Shown in pieces: positions 7,242-16,697 of a stretch of 50,115 nucleotides of DNA. Within the stretch, counting starts at the first letter, position 1. The number at the start of each line of letters is the position of its first letter. Source of the stretch: Actinomycetota bacterium (GTDB lineage: Bacteria > Actinomycetota > Actinomycetes > S36-B12). Under the pieces are notes generated by a model, which was given only the letters and a program-made list of their open reading frames with translations, was not told the DNA's origin and searched no databases. The stretch covers positions 1-50,115 of the forward strand of contig VGCC01000013.1 in NCBI GenBank assembly GCA_016870195.1, read 5' to 3'. The position numbers and the translations under genes are program-made.

Positions 7242-8468
7242 ATGGACGTCGACGTACGCGAACAGCTCGAGAGTCGTATTCGTGGTCACATCCGGCGGGA
7301 CGGTATCGATCCGCTCCTCGACTCCGACCGTGTCCTTCGACTCATCGAGCAGGAGGCGGCGGAGTTCCTCCTTACCCAGGGCATGGGGGATGCGCGCACT
7401 CTGATTCGCGACGTCCACAACGCCGTGTCGGGGTTTGGGCCCCTGCAGCACCTCTTCGACGATCCCACGGTGGAGGAGATCTGGTGGAACGAGCCGACGC
7501 GGATATTCGTCGCCCGAGAAGGTCGGGCCACGGTGACCGACGTCAGGTTCACCGAGGCGGAGGTGCGGGCGCTAGTCGAACGCATGCTGCGGACATCGGG
7601 TCGACGCCTAGATCTCTCCGAGCCCTTCGTCGATGCCACGTTGCCGGATGGGAGCCGATTGCACGTTGCGATTCCCGACGTCACCCGACGCCATTGGGTG
7701 ATCAACGTCCGAAAGTTCATCGTGCGTCCCCGTCACATCCAGGATCTGGTTCCGCGGGGAACGATCACCCAGCATGCGGCACGGTTCCTCGACGCGAGTG
7801 TTCGTGCGGGCCTGAACATCATCGTCGCAGGCGGAACTCAGGCGGGAAAAACAACATTGATGTGCGGGCTTCTCGGATGCATTCCACCTCAGGAGCGGAT
7901 CGTGAGTTGCGAGGAAGTCTTCGAAATCGACATCGATCATCCGGATTGGGTCGCGATGCAGACGCGCGACCCCAGCCTGGAGGGGACGGGTGGGATCCCG
8001 CTGCGGCGCCTGGTGCGGGAGGCGCTCCGCATGCGCCCCACCCGGCTCATCGTGGGCGAAGTGCGCCAGGAAGAGGCGTTGGACCTGCTCATCGCCATGA
8101 ATTCCGGCATGCCGGCCATGGCGACCGTCCATGCCAACAGTGCGCGGGAAGCTGTCACGAAACTCTGCACCCTTCCCCTGCTCGCGGGTCGAAACATCCC
8201 AGGCGAGTTCGTGGTGCCCACGGTCGCGTCGTCGGTCGATGTGGTGGTCCACACGCGCACCGCGAACGATGGTGCGCGGCGGATCACCGAGATCGCGGGA
8301 GTCACCGGCCGCGTCGAGAACGGTGTCGTCGAGATGTCCTCGATCTTCAAGGACGTCGGCCAAGGACTGGTGCGCGGCAGTGGATACCCGCCGCATGGCG
8401 ATCGATTCGCACGCTGCGGAATCACGCTCGCCGAGTTGCTGGATCCAATGCTGACCCGGGTGGCCTGA
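7242..8468 (+). CDS. tadA: Tad/Flp secretion ATPase TadA (CpaF)
   Basis: 408 residues. The N-terminal helical domain is followed by the CpaF signature region (FGPLQHLFDDPTVEEIWWN), Walker A GGTQAGKTT near residue 200, an Asp box-like CEEVFEIDID, a Walker B-like TRLIVGEV and the His box ATVHANS. It is the hexameric ATPase that powers assembly of Flp-type pili or Tad secretion at the inner membrane face. The ATG at 7242 follows the box-like stretch GGGATGGGCGAGC. It is the first gene of a seven-gene block and overlaps tadB by one base. Confidence 0.92.
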   Translation: MDVDVREQLESRIRGHIRRDGIDPLLDSDRVLRLIEQEAAEFLLTQGMGDARTLIRDVHNAVSGFGPLQHLFDDPTVEEIWWNEPTRIFVAREGRATVTDVRFTEAEVRALVERMLRTSGRRLDLSEPFVDATLPDGSRLHVAIPDVTRRHWVINVRKFIVRPRHIQDLVPRGTITQHAARFLDASVRAGLNIIVAGGTQAGKTTLMCGLLGCIPPQERIVSCEEVFEIDIDHPDWVAMQTRDPSLEGTGGIPLRRLVREALRMRPTRLIVGEVRQEEALDLLIAMNSGMPAMATVHANSAREAVTKLCTLPLLAGRNIPGEFVVPTVASSVDVVVHTRTANDGARRITEIAGVTGRVENGVVEMSSIFKDVGQGLVRGSGYPPHGDRFARCGITLAELLDPMLTRVA

Positions 8469-9322
8469 TGGGGGCCATCATCGGGTTGACCTTCGCGGTC
8501 GGCGTTCTGCTCCTTATTGGTGCGGGTCGGCCGGCGACACGCGTGGCACGTGTTTCTCGATTGAGCGTGCTCATCACCCATTCCGGACTTCCACGGGTGA
8601 CCCCGACGGGAGTGATCAGTGCCTGCGTCGCCTGCGCGGTCGTCATCGGCGTGTTGATCCTGATCGTCACAGCAGTTCCGATGGCCGCACTTCTCGCTGC
8701 TGCGGTGGCCGGCGGTGCGCCCCTCATGCTTCTGCGCCGCCGCGTTCGACAACGCACCGCCGCACGCCGCGCATCCTGGCCAGATGCCGTTGATTCCCTG
8801 GTGTCCGGGGTACGCGCCGGCCTCGCACTCCCGGAAGCAGTGTCCGATCTCGGCGTGCGTGGGCCAGAACCCCTCCGTCCCTACTTCCTCCGATTCGCGG
8901 GGGAGTATCGGGCGACCGGCTCTTTCACCGGGGCTCTGGACGCTCTCCGTGAGGAGATGGCGGATCCGACCGCAGACCGTGTCGTGGCGGCCTTGGCGGT
9001 CGCCTGGGATGTCGGGGGTACGGATCTTGGGACGGTCCTCAGGACGCTGGCCGTGCTTCTTCGTGAGGACGCACGCACGCGCGGGGACATCGAGGCGCGG
9101 CAGAGTTGGACTGTCAATGCTGCGCGCGTGTCGGTGGCTGCTCCGTGGGTGACACTCGCGCTCCTCTGCACTCGACCCGAGGCCGCGGCCGCATTCGGCA
9201 CAGCGATGGGTGCCGTTGTTCTGGGTATCGCAGCTCTCGTATCGATCCTGGCCTATCGACTCATGATGATGATCGGACGTTTGCCCCAGGAGCGTCGCTG
9301 GATGATCGCGCAGGTTGCCTGA
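8468..9322 (+). CDS. tadB: Tad secretion membrane protein TadB
   Basis: 284 residues from the ATG that overlaps the tadA stop. The layout is two N-terminal membrane helices, a cytosolic T2SF domain (ARRASWPDAVDSLVSGVRAG, LREEMADPTADRVVAALAVA) and two C-terminal helices. TadB and TadC form the inner-membrane platform on which TadA acts. A much longer reading frame runs upstream in the same phase, but it only shadows tadA; the TGATG junction fixes the start. Confidence 0.87.
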   Translation: MGAIIGLTFAVGVLLLIGAGRPATRVARVSRLSVLITHSGLPRVTPTGVISACVACAVVIGVLILIVTAVPMAALLAAAVAGGAPLMLLRRRVRQRTAARRASWPDAVDSLVSGVRAGLALPEAVSDLGVRGPEPLRPYFLRFAGEYRATGSFTGALDALREEMADPTADRVVAALAVAWDVGGTDLGTVLRTLAVLLREDARTRGDIEARQSWTVNAARVSVAAPWVTLALLCTRPEAAAAFGTAMGAVVLGIAALVSILAYRLMMMIGRLPQERRWMIAQVA

Positions 9323-10167
9323 TGGTCCTTAATGGAATCGGCGCGCTCGGTGCGCTTCTGGGGCTTGCGATGAGTGTGGGGCTGATTGTGGCCGTTCAGA
9401 GGGTGCGAGCGATTACGCGGCCGTCCCTGGCGTCGAGGACACTCGCGTCACTGGGACTCGACGACACGTCGAGTGGGTCCGGGGATCCATTTCGCTTCGT
9501 AGTCAGCCTGCTTCCCATTCGGCGATCCACCGCTGGCGTGGCCTCATTCCAGCGTCTGGGCTGGGTGGGTGCGGGGGTCGGGATAGGGGCGACGCTCGCG
9601 GTGCTCGCCACATCGCGAGGAGACAGTCCGCTACTTCTGGTCGTTCTTCCGGTTTTCGGCGGAGTCGTGGGTGTCCTCGTTGAGCGCCAGGTGCGATCCC
9701 GCCGCGCTGCACGCGTGAGGACCCAGGTGGCGCAGCAATTGCCTGGTGCTGCAGAACTCCTCGCCTTCTCCGTCGCTGCGGGGGAGTCGATCATCCCTGC
9801 GCTCGCACGAGTGGGGCGGGCGACGGGTGGCGAGTTGGGACGTTCGCTGCGCGAGTGTGTCGCCGATGTACGAACCGGTGAAACCCTCGAAGCCGCTCTT
9901 CGACGCGTTGCCACCTCAACCGGGTCACCGGAGGTCGAGAGGTTCGTGGATCGCATCACCATCTCCCTCGAGCGCGGAACTCCACTCTCGGATGTCCTTC
10001 GCGCGCAGGCGGCAGATGCGCGGGCGCACCAACGGAACACCTTGATCGAGATCGCGGGGCGCAAGGACGTGGCAATGCTCATTCCGGTCGTGTTTCTGAT
10101 CCTCCCCACTGTCGTGCTGATCGCCCTCTTCCCCGGTCTGCGCGCACTTACCCAGATTGCGGGATGA
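9322..10167 (+). CDS. tadC: Tad secretion membrane protein TadC
   Basis: 281 residues from the ATG that shares its A with the tadB stop. It has two N-terminal hydrophobic helices, then the T2SF domain (LPGAAELLAFSVAAGESIIPAL, ISLERGTPLSDVLRAQ) and C-terminal helices (AMLIPVVFLILPTVVLIALFPG). It pairs with TadB in the pilus/secretion platform. A one-base overlap at each end shows strong translational coupling through the operon. Confidence 0.87.
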   Translation: MVLNGIGALGALLGLAMSVGLIVAVQRVRAITRPSLASRTLASLGLDDTSSGSGDPFRFVVSLLPIRRSTAGVASFQRLGWVGAGVGIGATLAVLATSRGDSPLLLVVLPVFGGVVGVLVERQVRSRRAARVRTQVAQQLPGAAELLAFSVAAGESIIPALARVGRATGGELGRSLRECVADVRTGETLEAALRRVATSTGSPEVERFVDRITISLERGTPLSDVLRAQAADARAHQRNTLIEIAGRKDVAMLIPVVFLILPTVVLIALFPGLRALTQIAG

Positions 10168-10196
10168 GCGTCATCTCGCCGAGAGAAAGGAAAGTC

Positions 10197-10409
10197 ATGG
10201 AATCAGTGAAGGACAGGGGATTGCGAGCAACCGTGCTGCGCATGGTTGTGGCCGCTCGGCAACGAATCCTCAGTGATCGAGGCGACGTTCCCGGATGGGT
10301 TCTTGTCGCGGTCATGACGGCGGGCCTCGTCACGGCGATCTGGTTGATTGCCGATGATCAACTCACCTCGGTACTCGATCGTGCGATCTCCTCGGTTTCC
10401 CAGCCGTAG
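10197..10409 (+). CDS. Small Flp-like pilin with atypical processing region
   Basis: 70 residues from the ATG at 10197, chosen because AAAGGAAAG lies just upstream. A frame-compatible ATG at 10164 overlapping tadC is the alternative. A basic N-terminus is followed by LSDRGDVPGWVLVAVMTAGLVTAIW, one membrane helix, and a short C-terminal tail. Its position in the operon and its size fit the Flp major pilin. Unlike classic Flp or type IV pilins, there is no Glu five residues after the putative cleavage Gly. Confidence 0.6.
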   Translation: MESVKDRGLRATVLRMVVAARQRILSDRGDVPGWVLVAVMTAGLVTAIWLIADDQLTSVLDRAISSVSQP

Positions 10410-10782
10410 ATGGCGTGATGATGAGGGGAGTGCGGTTGCCGAGTTCGCCCTCATCACCCCACTCCTGCTTCTGGTTGCCGTCGCGGTTCTACAACTCGCA
10501 CTGGCTCTCCACGTACGCACGAGCCTGACCTCCGCGGCCGCTGAGGGGGCTCGCGGGGCAGCCTTGGCCGGCAGTGACCTGCGCACCGGGGAGGCGCGGA
10601 CGCGTGACTTCCTCGCAACAACCCTTGCAGGAAGCGCAGTACAGAGCGTGAGGGGAAATCTGCGGACGGTTCAGGGAACGCCGATGGTGGAAATGCATGT
10701 CACGGCGGACCTTCCGCTCATCGGATTGTTCGGTCCGGTGCCCATGACCGTGACCGGGCGTGCCGTCGTGGAGCAGACGTGA
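10381..10782 (+). CDS. TadE-like pseudopilin
   Basis: About 133 residues. The N-terminus reads DDEGSAVAEFALITPLLLL, with Gly before the expected cleavage and Glu at +5, followed by a hydrophobic helix and a secreted domain. It probably assembles into, or is secreted with, the Tad pilus. I chose the GTG at 10381 (overlapping the pilin gene by 29 bases); the frame also contains an ATG at 10348 with a longer, less likely leader. It overlaps the next gene by four bases. Confidence 0.72.
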   Translation: MRSPRFPSRRWRDDEGSAVAEFALITPLLLLVAVAVLQLALALHVRTSLTSAAAEGARGAALAGSDLRTGEARTRDFLATTLAGSAVQSVRGNLRTVQGTPMVEMHVTADLPLIGLFGPVPMTVTGRAVVEQT

Positions 10783-11210
10783 AGCTTCTGCGTTCGGATG
10801 AGGGCAGTGCATCGCTCGAGTTCATCATCGTTGCGGTCGGAGTCCTCCTGCCGCTCATCTACATCGTTCTGACCGTGGGTGCGATCCACCGCGCGCAGGC
10901 ATCCGCAGGTCATGCTGTGCGTGAGGCGAGCAGGATTCTGATGCGCGCAGACTCCTTCCCGGGTGGAAACGCCGCGGCTCGTGAGGCGGCGGTGCTCGCG
11001 TTCGCAGACCATGGTGTGGCACTCCCCGAGGGGTCCGTGACGATCACGTGCTCGGGGCCATGTCTCACGCCCGGATCACAGGCGACGGTGAACGTCTCGT
11101 GGGACATGCCGCTGCCGTGGATCCCCGAAGGCCTTGAGGGTCCGGTCACATGGCCAATCCGGGATTCCCAGACGCTGGCATTCGACCTCTACCGATCGGA
11201 TCCACTGTGA
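10779..11210 (+). CDS. TadE/TadF-like pseudopilin
   Basis: 143 residues, GTG start overlapping the previous stop (GTGA). The N-terminus MKLLRSDEGSASLEFIIVAVG has the same Gly-Ser...Glu(+5) prepilin arrangement, followed by one hydrophobic helix and a secreted domain with a Cys pair (CSGPC) that could form a disulfide. It is likely a minor component of the Tad apparatus. Confidence 0.7.
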   Translation: MKLLRSDEGSASLEFIIVAVGVLLPLIYIVLTVGAIHRAQASAGHAVREASRILMRADSFPGGNAAAREAAVLAFADHGVALPEGSVTITCSGPCLTPGSQATVNVSWDMPLPWIPEGLEGPVTWPIRDSQTLAFDLYRSDPL

Positions 11211-11641
11211 ACCGTGAATCGGATGAGGGGAGCGTCCTGCTCCTTGGGCTCGGCTTCCTCGGTGCGTGCCTGCTCGCACTCGCCGTGGTGTCCGACGCCG
11301 CGTCCCTGTTCCTGCAACGGATGGCCCTGCAGGCCCGGGCCGATGCGGCTGCCCTATCCGGAGCACAGGGGATCGACCTTGACGCCTACTACGCGCGCGG
11401 CGCAACCACCGCGACGGCGCTGGTGCCGTCGATCGCCATCCAACGCATGGGCGGTGCGATCCGGGCCGCCGATGAGCGCGATCCGATCGCGGGTCTGGAG
11501 GTGGAGCAACTGCTCGTCGTCGACCAGGTGGTGCGGGTGGAACTCGCCGCGCCGGGTCGGCTCACCTTCTTCACGATGCTCGAGCCACCGACCATCCGCG
11601 TGCGCTCCGATGCCCGGCTCGTCTACCGCCCGGTGGCCTAG
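11207..11641 (+). CDS. TadG-like/Rv3654c-type secreted pseudopilin-like protein
   Basis: 144 residues from the GTG at 11207 that overlaps the previous stop. The N-terminus [20 protein letters not shown] is followed by one hydrophobic helix, then [18 protein letters not shown], a segment common in actinobacterial helicase/secretion-neighbourhood proteins of TadG type. There is no Glu at +5, so prepilin processing is less certain. It is the last gene of the Tad block; prfB starts 17 bases later with its own promoter box. Confidence 0.65.
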   Translation: MNRESDEGSVLLLGLGFLGACLLALAVVSDAASLFLQRMALQARADAAALSGAQGIDLDAYYARGATTATALVPSIAIQRMGGAIRAADERDPIAGLEVEQLLVVDQVVRVELAAPGRLTFFTMLEPPTIRVRSDARLVYRPVA

Positions 11642-11658
11642 CCGTAGCCTGTGCGCCC

Positions 11659-12771
11659 GTGGCCCTCGATGACGCTCAGGAGCGCATCTCCGCACTCCAG
11701 TCCACGATGACCAGTATCGAGAAGGTTCTCGATCCTGCAGGGATGCGCGTCGCGATTACGGACCTGGAGAGTCAGGCTTCTGCACCGAATCTATGGGACG
11801 ACCAAGCTCACGCCCAGCAGGTCACCAGTCGCTTGAGTTATCTGCAGGGGGAACTACGAAAACTGGAGGCGTTGCGGTCTCGCTTGGATGATCTGCCCGT
11901 TCTCTTCGAACTCGCTGAAGCTGAGGGGGATGCTGCCTCCAAGGCAGAGGGGGACAAGGAGCTTTCTGATCTCGAGCGCGCTATCGGCGACCTGGAGGTG
12001 CGTACTCTGCTCTCGGGCGAATACGACGAGCGCGAAGCCCTGATCACTATTCGCGCGGAGGCCGGGGGAGTCGATGCGGCCGATTGGGCCGAGATGCTCA
12101 TGCGGATGTACACCCGTTATTGCGAGCGTCACGGCTGGCCATACGAGGTCTACGACACCTCATATGCAGAAGAAGCGGGTATCAAGTCGGCGACCTTTGC
12201 CGTCAAGGCCCCCTATGCCTACGGAACGCTCTCCGTCGAACAGGGAACGCATCGATTGGTCCGTATTTCACCCTTCGACAACCAGGGTCGTCGCCAGACC
12301 TCATTCGCCGGGGTGGAGGTGATCCCGGTGGTGGAGCAGACCGAAAGCCTTGAGATTCCCGATGACGATCTGCGCATCGATGTCTATCGCTCGAGCGGCC
12401 CCGGAGGTCAGGGCGTCAATACAACAGACTCCGCCGTCCGCATCACGCATATCCCCTCTGGAATCGTGGTTTCGTGCCAGAACGAGCGTTCGCAACTGCA
12501 GAACCGTGCAACCGCGATGGCGATTCTGCAGGCGAAACTCTTGGAGCGTCGACGTCAGGAAGAGCGGGCGAAGATCGACGCCCTGAAAGGTGATTCCTCG
12601 GGATCCTGGGGCAACCAAATGCGTTCCTATGTGCTTCACCCTTATCAAATGGTGAAAGATCTACGCTTCGAATATGAGACCGGCAACACCGGAGCGGTTC
12701 TCGATGGGGAGATCGACCCGTTCATTGAGGCGGGAATCCGGTGGAGGAAGCAGTCGTCGGGCGCGTCCTAG
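11659..12771 (+). CDS. prfB: Peptide chain release factor 2
   Basis: 370 residues. RF2 is identified by the stop-codon-recognition tripeptide SPF (in [14 protein letters not shown]) and the peptidyl-tRNA hydrolysis motif GGQ in [12 protein letters not shown]. The frame is continuous and shows no programmed +1 frameshift site, unlike many bacteria but as usual in actinobacteria. The factor releases peptides at UGA and UAA. The start is a GTG eight bases after a TAGCCT box. ftsE and ftsX follow, the standard actinobacterial order. Confidence 0.95.
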   Translation: MALDDAQERISALQSTMTSIEKVLDPAGMRVAITDLESQASAPNLWDDQAHAQQVTSRLSYLQGELRKLEALRSRLDDLPVLFELAEAEGDAASKAEGDKELSDLERAIGDLEVRTLLSGEYDEREALITIRAEAGGVDAADWAEMLMRMYTRYCERHGWPYEVYDTSYAEEAGIKSATFAVKAPYAYGTLSVEQGTHRLVRISPFDNQGRRQTSFAGVEVIPVVEQTESLEIPDDDLRIDVYRSSGPGGQGVNTTDSAVRITHIPSGIVVSCQNERSQLQNRATAMAILQAKLLERRRQEERAKIDALKGDSSGSWGNQMRSYVLHPYQMVKDLRFEYETGNTGAVLDGEIDPFIEAGIRWRKQSSGAS

Positions 12772-12836
12772 GGGGTCTCGTGGGACGTCACTTAGACTGA
12801 ATGAATCCCACCCCCGTCCCCGAAAGTGCCGGTCGC

Positions 12837-13526
12837 GTGATCCTTTTCGAGAGCGTCTCCAAGACGTACGCCAATCAGAATCGTCCTGCCCTGGACGATG
12901 TCTCATTGGAGATCGAGAAGGGTGAGTTCGTCTTCCTCGTGGGACCCTCGGGTTCGGGTAAGTCCACATTCCTTCGACTCGTCCTCCGGGAGGAGCGGCC
13001 CAATACGGGTGCGGTCTGGGTGCTCGGCAAGGAGCTCAATCGGCTCAGTAATTGGAAGATCCCCGCTCTTCGGCGCCAGATTGGAACCGTGTTCCAGGAT
13101 TTCCGTCTGTTGCCCAACAAGTCTGTTTTCGAGAACGTGGCGTTTGCCCTGGAGGTGATCGGCAAGCCCCGGGCCCAGATCAGGCGTGTGGTCCCCGAGG
13201 TTCTGGAAGTCGTCGGACTCGAGGGCAAGGAATCTCGCAGGCCGGATGAACTCTCCGGAGGTGAGCAGCAGCGCGTTGCGATCGCGCGCGCGTTCGTCAA
13301 TCGACCGATGTTGCTGATCGCGGACGAGCCCACTGGAAATCTAGATCCGGGTACCTCGGTGGGGATCATGAAGTTGCTCGATCGGATAAATCGTCTTGGC
13401 ACAACTGTCGTGATGTCCACCCACGATGCCCAGATCGTGGATCAGATGCGTCGACGCGTCATCGAACTCGCCTCCGGTCATGTGGCGCGCGACCAGACCC
13501 GCGGTGTGTACGGGTACGGTGGCTGA
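12837..13526 (+). CDS. ftsE: Cell division ATP-binding protein FtsE
   Basis: 229 residues from the GTG at 12837 ([11 protein letters not shown]). An in-frame ATG at 12801 would add 12 residues not found in FtsE and lies only two bases after a TAGACT box, so I prefer the GTG. ABC motifs are Walker [11 protein letters not shown]-loop VFQDFRLL, signature LSGGEQQR, Walker [10 protein letters not shown] and switch His in STHDA. FtsE energises FtsX, which controls peptidoglycan hydrolases at the septum; a likely hydrolase partner is encoded just downstream. It overlaps ftsX by one base. Confidence 0.93.
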   Translation: MILFESVSKTYANQNRPALDDVSLEIEKGEFVFLVGPSGSGKSTFLRLVLREERPNTGAVWVLGKELNRLSNWKIPALRRQIGTVFQDFRLLPNKSVFENVAFALEVIGKPRAQIRRVVPEVLEVVGLEGKESRRPDELSGGEQQRVAIARAFVNRPMLLIADEPTGNLDPGTSVGIMKLLDRINRLGTTVVMSTHDAQIVDQMRRRVIELASGHVARDQTRGVYGYGG

Positions 13527-14434
13527 TGCGTGCGCAATTCATCGCAAGCGAAGTAGGTGCCGGCCTTCGGCGCAACCTCACGATGACCATCGCCGTGATC
13601 ATCACGGTTGCGGTCTCGCTCGCGCTCTTCGGTGTCAGCCTGTTGGTGCGCGCGCAGGTCACGACGATGCAGGATTTCTGGTACGACAAGGTCGAGGTGT
13701 CGATCTTTCTGTGTTCGAGGGGAAGTGACACACCTTCGTGTGCGGGTGGTGAAGTCACGGCGGCGCAGCGCGACCAGATCGAGTCCGACCTCGAGTCGCT
13801 CCGACCGCTTGTGCAGGAGATCTACTACGAATCCAAGACGGAGGCGTACCAGCGATTCAAGGAGCAGTTCGCCAATTCACCGATCGCGGATAACGTCAGC
13901 GAGAACGCCCTTCCCGAGTCCTTTCGCGTGAAGCTCTCCGATCCCACCAAGTACGACGTGGTGGCGTCGGCTTTCGCGGGCAGGCCTGGCATCGAGCAGG
14001 TCAATGATCAGCGGCAGATTCTCGACAAGTTCTTCCGGCTACTGAATGGCCTTCAAGCGATCGCGTTGATCATCGCGGGCATCATGCTGGTCGTCACCGT
14101 CCTGCTCATCGTGAACACGATGCGCGTGGCCGCGTTCAGTCGTCGCCGGGAGACTGGGATCATGAGGCTCGTCGGCGCCTCCAACTTCTACATCCAGTTG
14201 CCCTTCCTGCTGGAGGCCGCCCTCTCGGCCACCCTGGGGGCGGCCCTAGCCATCGCCGGCGTGGTCGCGACGAAGGCGATCGTCATCGACCAGATCCTGG
14301 CGCCCTCGTTCCAGTTCACCGCCTTCGTGGATTGGGATGCGGTCCTGGCCATTGCCCCCGTCATGCTCGCCACCGGCATCCTCCTCGCCGTCCTTGCGGC
14401 ATTCCTCACATTGCGCAAGTACCTGCGCGTGTGA
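13526..14434 (+). CDS. ftsX: Cell division protein FtsX
   Basis: 302 residues: a short cytosolic N-terminus, first membrane helix (TIAVIITVAVSLALFGVSLLV), a large extracellular domain of about 120 residues, then three further helices including the MacB-like RRRETGIMRLVGAS loop. The extracellular domain carries two Cys (FLCSRGSDTPSC) that may form a disulfide loop, as in mycobacterial FtsX. It is predicted to transmit ATP-driven conformational change to a periplasmic M23-type hydrolase or its activator. Confidence 0.92.
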   Translation: MRAQFIASEVGAGLRRNLTMTIAVIITVAVSLALFGVSLLVRAQVTTMQDFWYDKVEVSIFLCSRGSDTPSCAGGEVTAAQRDQIESDLESLRPLVQEIYYESKTEAYQRFKEQFANSPIADNVSENALPESFRVKLSDPTKYDVVASAFAGRPGIEQVNDQRQILDKFFRLLNGLQAIALIIAGIMLVVTVLLIVNTMRVAAFSRRRETGIMRLVGASNFYIQLPFLLEAALSATLGAALAIAGVVATKAIVIDQILAPSFQFTAFVDWDAVLAIAPVMLATGILLAVLAAFLTLRKYLRV

Positions 14435-14461
14435 CGCATGTGGTTTGAGTGACTTCTGACC

Positions 14462-14467
14462 TACCCT
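14462..14467 (+). promoter_or_regulatory. -10 box of a leaderless promoter
   Basis: TACCCT ends six bases before the GTG at 14474, so the M23 hydrolase gene may have its own leaderless transcript besides read-through from ftsX. Confidence 0.5.
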
Positions 14468-14473
14468 GGACGG

Positions 14474-15748
14474 GTGTTCCCCTCCCTGCGAGTGCTGGTC
14501 CTCGCACTCGTCGTCGTGGCCCTGGGCGCCACCCCCGCTCAGGCCAAGAAGAGCGATGAGCTGAAGCAGCAGGAGCGCGCGGTCGCCTCGCAGGTGGAGT
14601 CGATGGGCGAGACGCTCGCTGCCGCGGGGTCCCGCGTGCGCAAGGCCATGAAGGCCTTCACCCGTGTGCAGGCGAAGGTGGCGCGTGCCGAGAAGGCAGA
14701 GGGCGCTGCGATCCGGAAGGCGAAAATCGCGGAGTCTAAGGCGCTGATGGCGCAGCGGGCCGCGGGCCAGGCGTACTCGGCGTGGAAGGCAGGAAAGTTC
14801 CAGGAGGGCATGGTTCGCACCGAGTTGGCGCGCACGGAAGTGGCGATCAACGAGGTCGCTCGTGCTGTGTATCAACAGGGTCCCCTGGCCGAAGTCGAAG
14901 TGCTCCTCGATTCACAGACTCCCGCGGACTTCACGGCTCGGCTCGTATCGGTCGATGCCGTCGGGCGGCTCCAATCCTCCGTCTACATCGGACTGACGCG
15001 CACGCGCGCCACCCTGGCAATGCAGGAAGTGCAATTGCAGGCGGCGAAAGTCGCCGCGGAAGAGAAGCAGGCGATTGCCGACCAGCGGCTCGCGGAGTTG
15101 AAGCAGGCGCGTGCTGAGGCCGCGGCGACCACACGACGCCTGGCACAGGTGCGGGCCGAGCAACGCGTGGTCGTGCGACAAGCGCAGAAGTACAAGCGCA
15201 AGATCGAGCGTCGACTGAGCCAACTCAAGCGCGAGCAGGAGCGCCTTGCTGCGGCCGCAGCGAAAGCCGCGCGCGAGGAGGCGGCGCGCGCAGCACGTGC
15301 GGGCTCTGGTACTCCCACGATGGCGATCCCTTCCGGAGGATTGCTCTGGCCGGTTGCATCCGGAGGGCACATGTCCTCGCCGGTTGGACCGCGCGTCCAT
15401 CCGGTCTTCGGGTACCGCTCTTGTCACACGGGACAGGACATCGCCGCACCGACGGGCACTCCCGTCCGCGCATCCGCGGATGGCCGCGTGATCACGTCGG
15501 GTTCGGGTGGTGCGTACGGCAACTCGATCATGCTCGTGCATTCAGGTGGCTTGACGACCTTCTACGCGCACCTGTCCAGTAAGAGTGTCCAGGTGGGTCA
15601 GGAGATCAAGGCGGGCGACCAGGTGGGCACGGTGGGATCGACGGGATGGTCCACAGGCCCCCATCTTCACTACGAAACCCGTGTCAACGGCACCGCCTAT
15701 GATCCGATGGGTTGGTTCGGGCAGCCGAGTCGCCCGGTCACCTGTTGA
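14474..15748 (+). CDS. Secreted M23 (LytM) peptidase with N-terminal coiled coil
   Basis: 424 residues. A signal peptide ends near AQAK (residue 24). Residues about 28-280 are a long Ala/Lys/Glu/Arg-rich coiled coil, and the C-terminal M23 domain has the zinc ligands in CHTGQD and HLHYE plus the GWSTGPH region. This architecture (EnvC/RipC-like) belongs to division-associated endopeptidases or activators controlled by FtsEX, whose genes lie immediately upstream. The metal ligands look complete, so it may be an active glycyl or DAP endopeptidase rather than a degenerate activator. Confidence 0.88.
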   Translation: MFPSLRVLVLALVVVALGATPAQAKKSDELKQQERAVASQVESMGETLAAAGSRVRKAMKAFTRVQAKVARAEKAEGAAIRKAKIAESKALMAQRAAGQAYSAWKAGKFQEGMVRTELARTEVAINEVARAVYQQGPLAEVEVLLDSQTPADFTARLVSVDAVGRLQSSVYIGLTRTRATLAMQEVQLQAAKVAAEEKQAIADQRLAELKQARAEAAATTRRLAQVRAEQRVVVRQAQKYKRKIERRLSQLKREQERLAAAAAKAAREEAARAARAGSGTPTMAIPSGGLLWPVASGGHMSSPVGPRVHPVFGYRSCHTGQDIAAPTGTPVRASADGRVITSGSGGAYGNSIMLVHSGGLTTFYAHLSSKSVQVGQEIKAGDQVGTVGSTGWSTGPHLHYETRVNGTAYDPMGWFGQPSRPVTC

Positions 15749-15773
15749 GGACGGTGCTGTAAGGGAGACGCGC

Positions 15774-16697
15774 ATGGTGGATGTACCCAGCGCAGCCCAA
15801 CCGCAACCTCGTCCCTTCACGCGTCGCGGATTGATCACCATCGCGATCCTGTTACCGATCGTGGCCATCGCATATGCACTTGTGGTGCAGAACTACTCGA
15901 TCGAAGGGGGGAGTCGAATCGAGGGTGGCCTTCGCGGTGACGCCCCAGGCATCGTAGTGGAGATCGAGCCGATCAGGGTGGAGACGGCATCCTCCTCGAC
16001 GACGCTGCGGCTGACGCTGTCCGCGCGCGGTGACCAGATCGTCGATGAGAACGGACGACTCACCCAGAACACGCGCCTGACCATCACCACGAGTGATGGA
16101 ACGGAGGAGGTCAAGTACGTCGCAGGGGAACCCCTCGGCCGATACGAGATCGAGATGGGCACATCCGGTGACGTTGCGGGCTATCCATTCGACGTGCACG
16201 AAGGATTCTTCGCTATCAGTGCGGATAGCTTCACTCGCGGAACAGGCGGCGTGATCGATTCGACCGGGGAGATCCCCACGGGGCTGGTGGGGACCGGTGG
16301 CGTAAACGGTTGGAACACGGACATGCAATTGCCGGCGAATATAGGCACCCAGGTCTTCGGGGTACTGACCTTCAGTCGGGTCTTCTCGACCAAGGTCTTC
16401 GCCCTCCTTCTCCTCATCATGGCCGCTGCCCTCGCGCTTCTCGCGTTCTTCGCAGCATCCCTCGTGATCACGAACCGCCGCCGGATCGAGGTTGCCCTGC
16501 TCGCGTGGACCGCGGGTCTGTTATTCGCGCTTCCACTGCTGCGCACCTATCTGCCGAATGCACCACCCATCGGGGCTGCGATCGATATCTACGTCTACCT
16601 CTGGGTGATGGTCCTCGCCGTGATCGCAGCCGTCCTCGTGGTTATTGCCTGGATCGCGCAAACGGGTGCGAAATTGCGGGTGCAGGATGGCCCGTGA
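15774..16697 (+). CDS. DUF4436 membrane protein
   Basis: 307 residues. The start ATG at 15774 has AAGGGAG six bases upstream; the frame is open further upstream only as a shadow of the peptidase gene. It has one N-terminal membrane helix ([19 protein letters not shown]), a large extracytoplasmic domain of about 190 residues with the family-like segment [10 protein letters not shown], then three C-terminal helices. The fold matches DUF4436; the function is unknown. It overlaps smpB by 11 bases, so the two are probably cotranscribed. Confidence 0.75.
   Translation: MVDVPSAAQPQPRPFTRRGLITIAILLPIVAIAYALVVQNYSIEGGSRIEGGLRGDAPGIVVEIEPIRVETASSSTTLRLTLSARGDQIVDENGRLTQNTRLTITTSDGTEEVKYVAGEPLGRYEIEMGTSGDVAGYPFDVHEGFFAISADSFTRGTGGVIDSTGEIPTGLVGTGGVNGWNTDMQLPANIGTQVFGVLTFSRVFSTKVFALLLLIMAAALALLAFFAASLVITNRRRIEVALLAWTAGLLFALPLLRTYLPNAPPIGAAIDIYVYLWVMVLAVIAAVLVVIAWIAQTGAKLRVQDGP

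Noticed and set aside
7484-9322. A 612-codon plus-strand frame ending at the tadB stop
   Set aside because: The first 328 codons are an out-of-frame shadow of tadA with Arg/His-rich composition; tadB starts at 8468.
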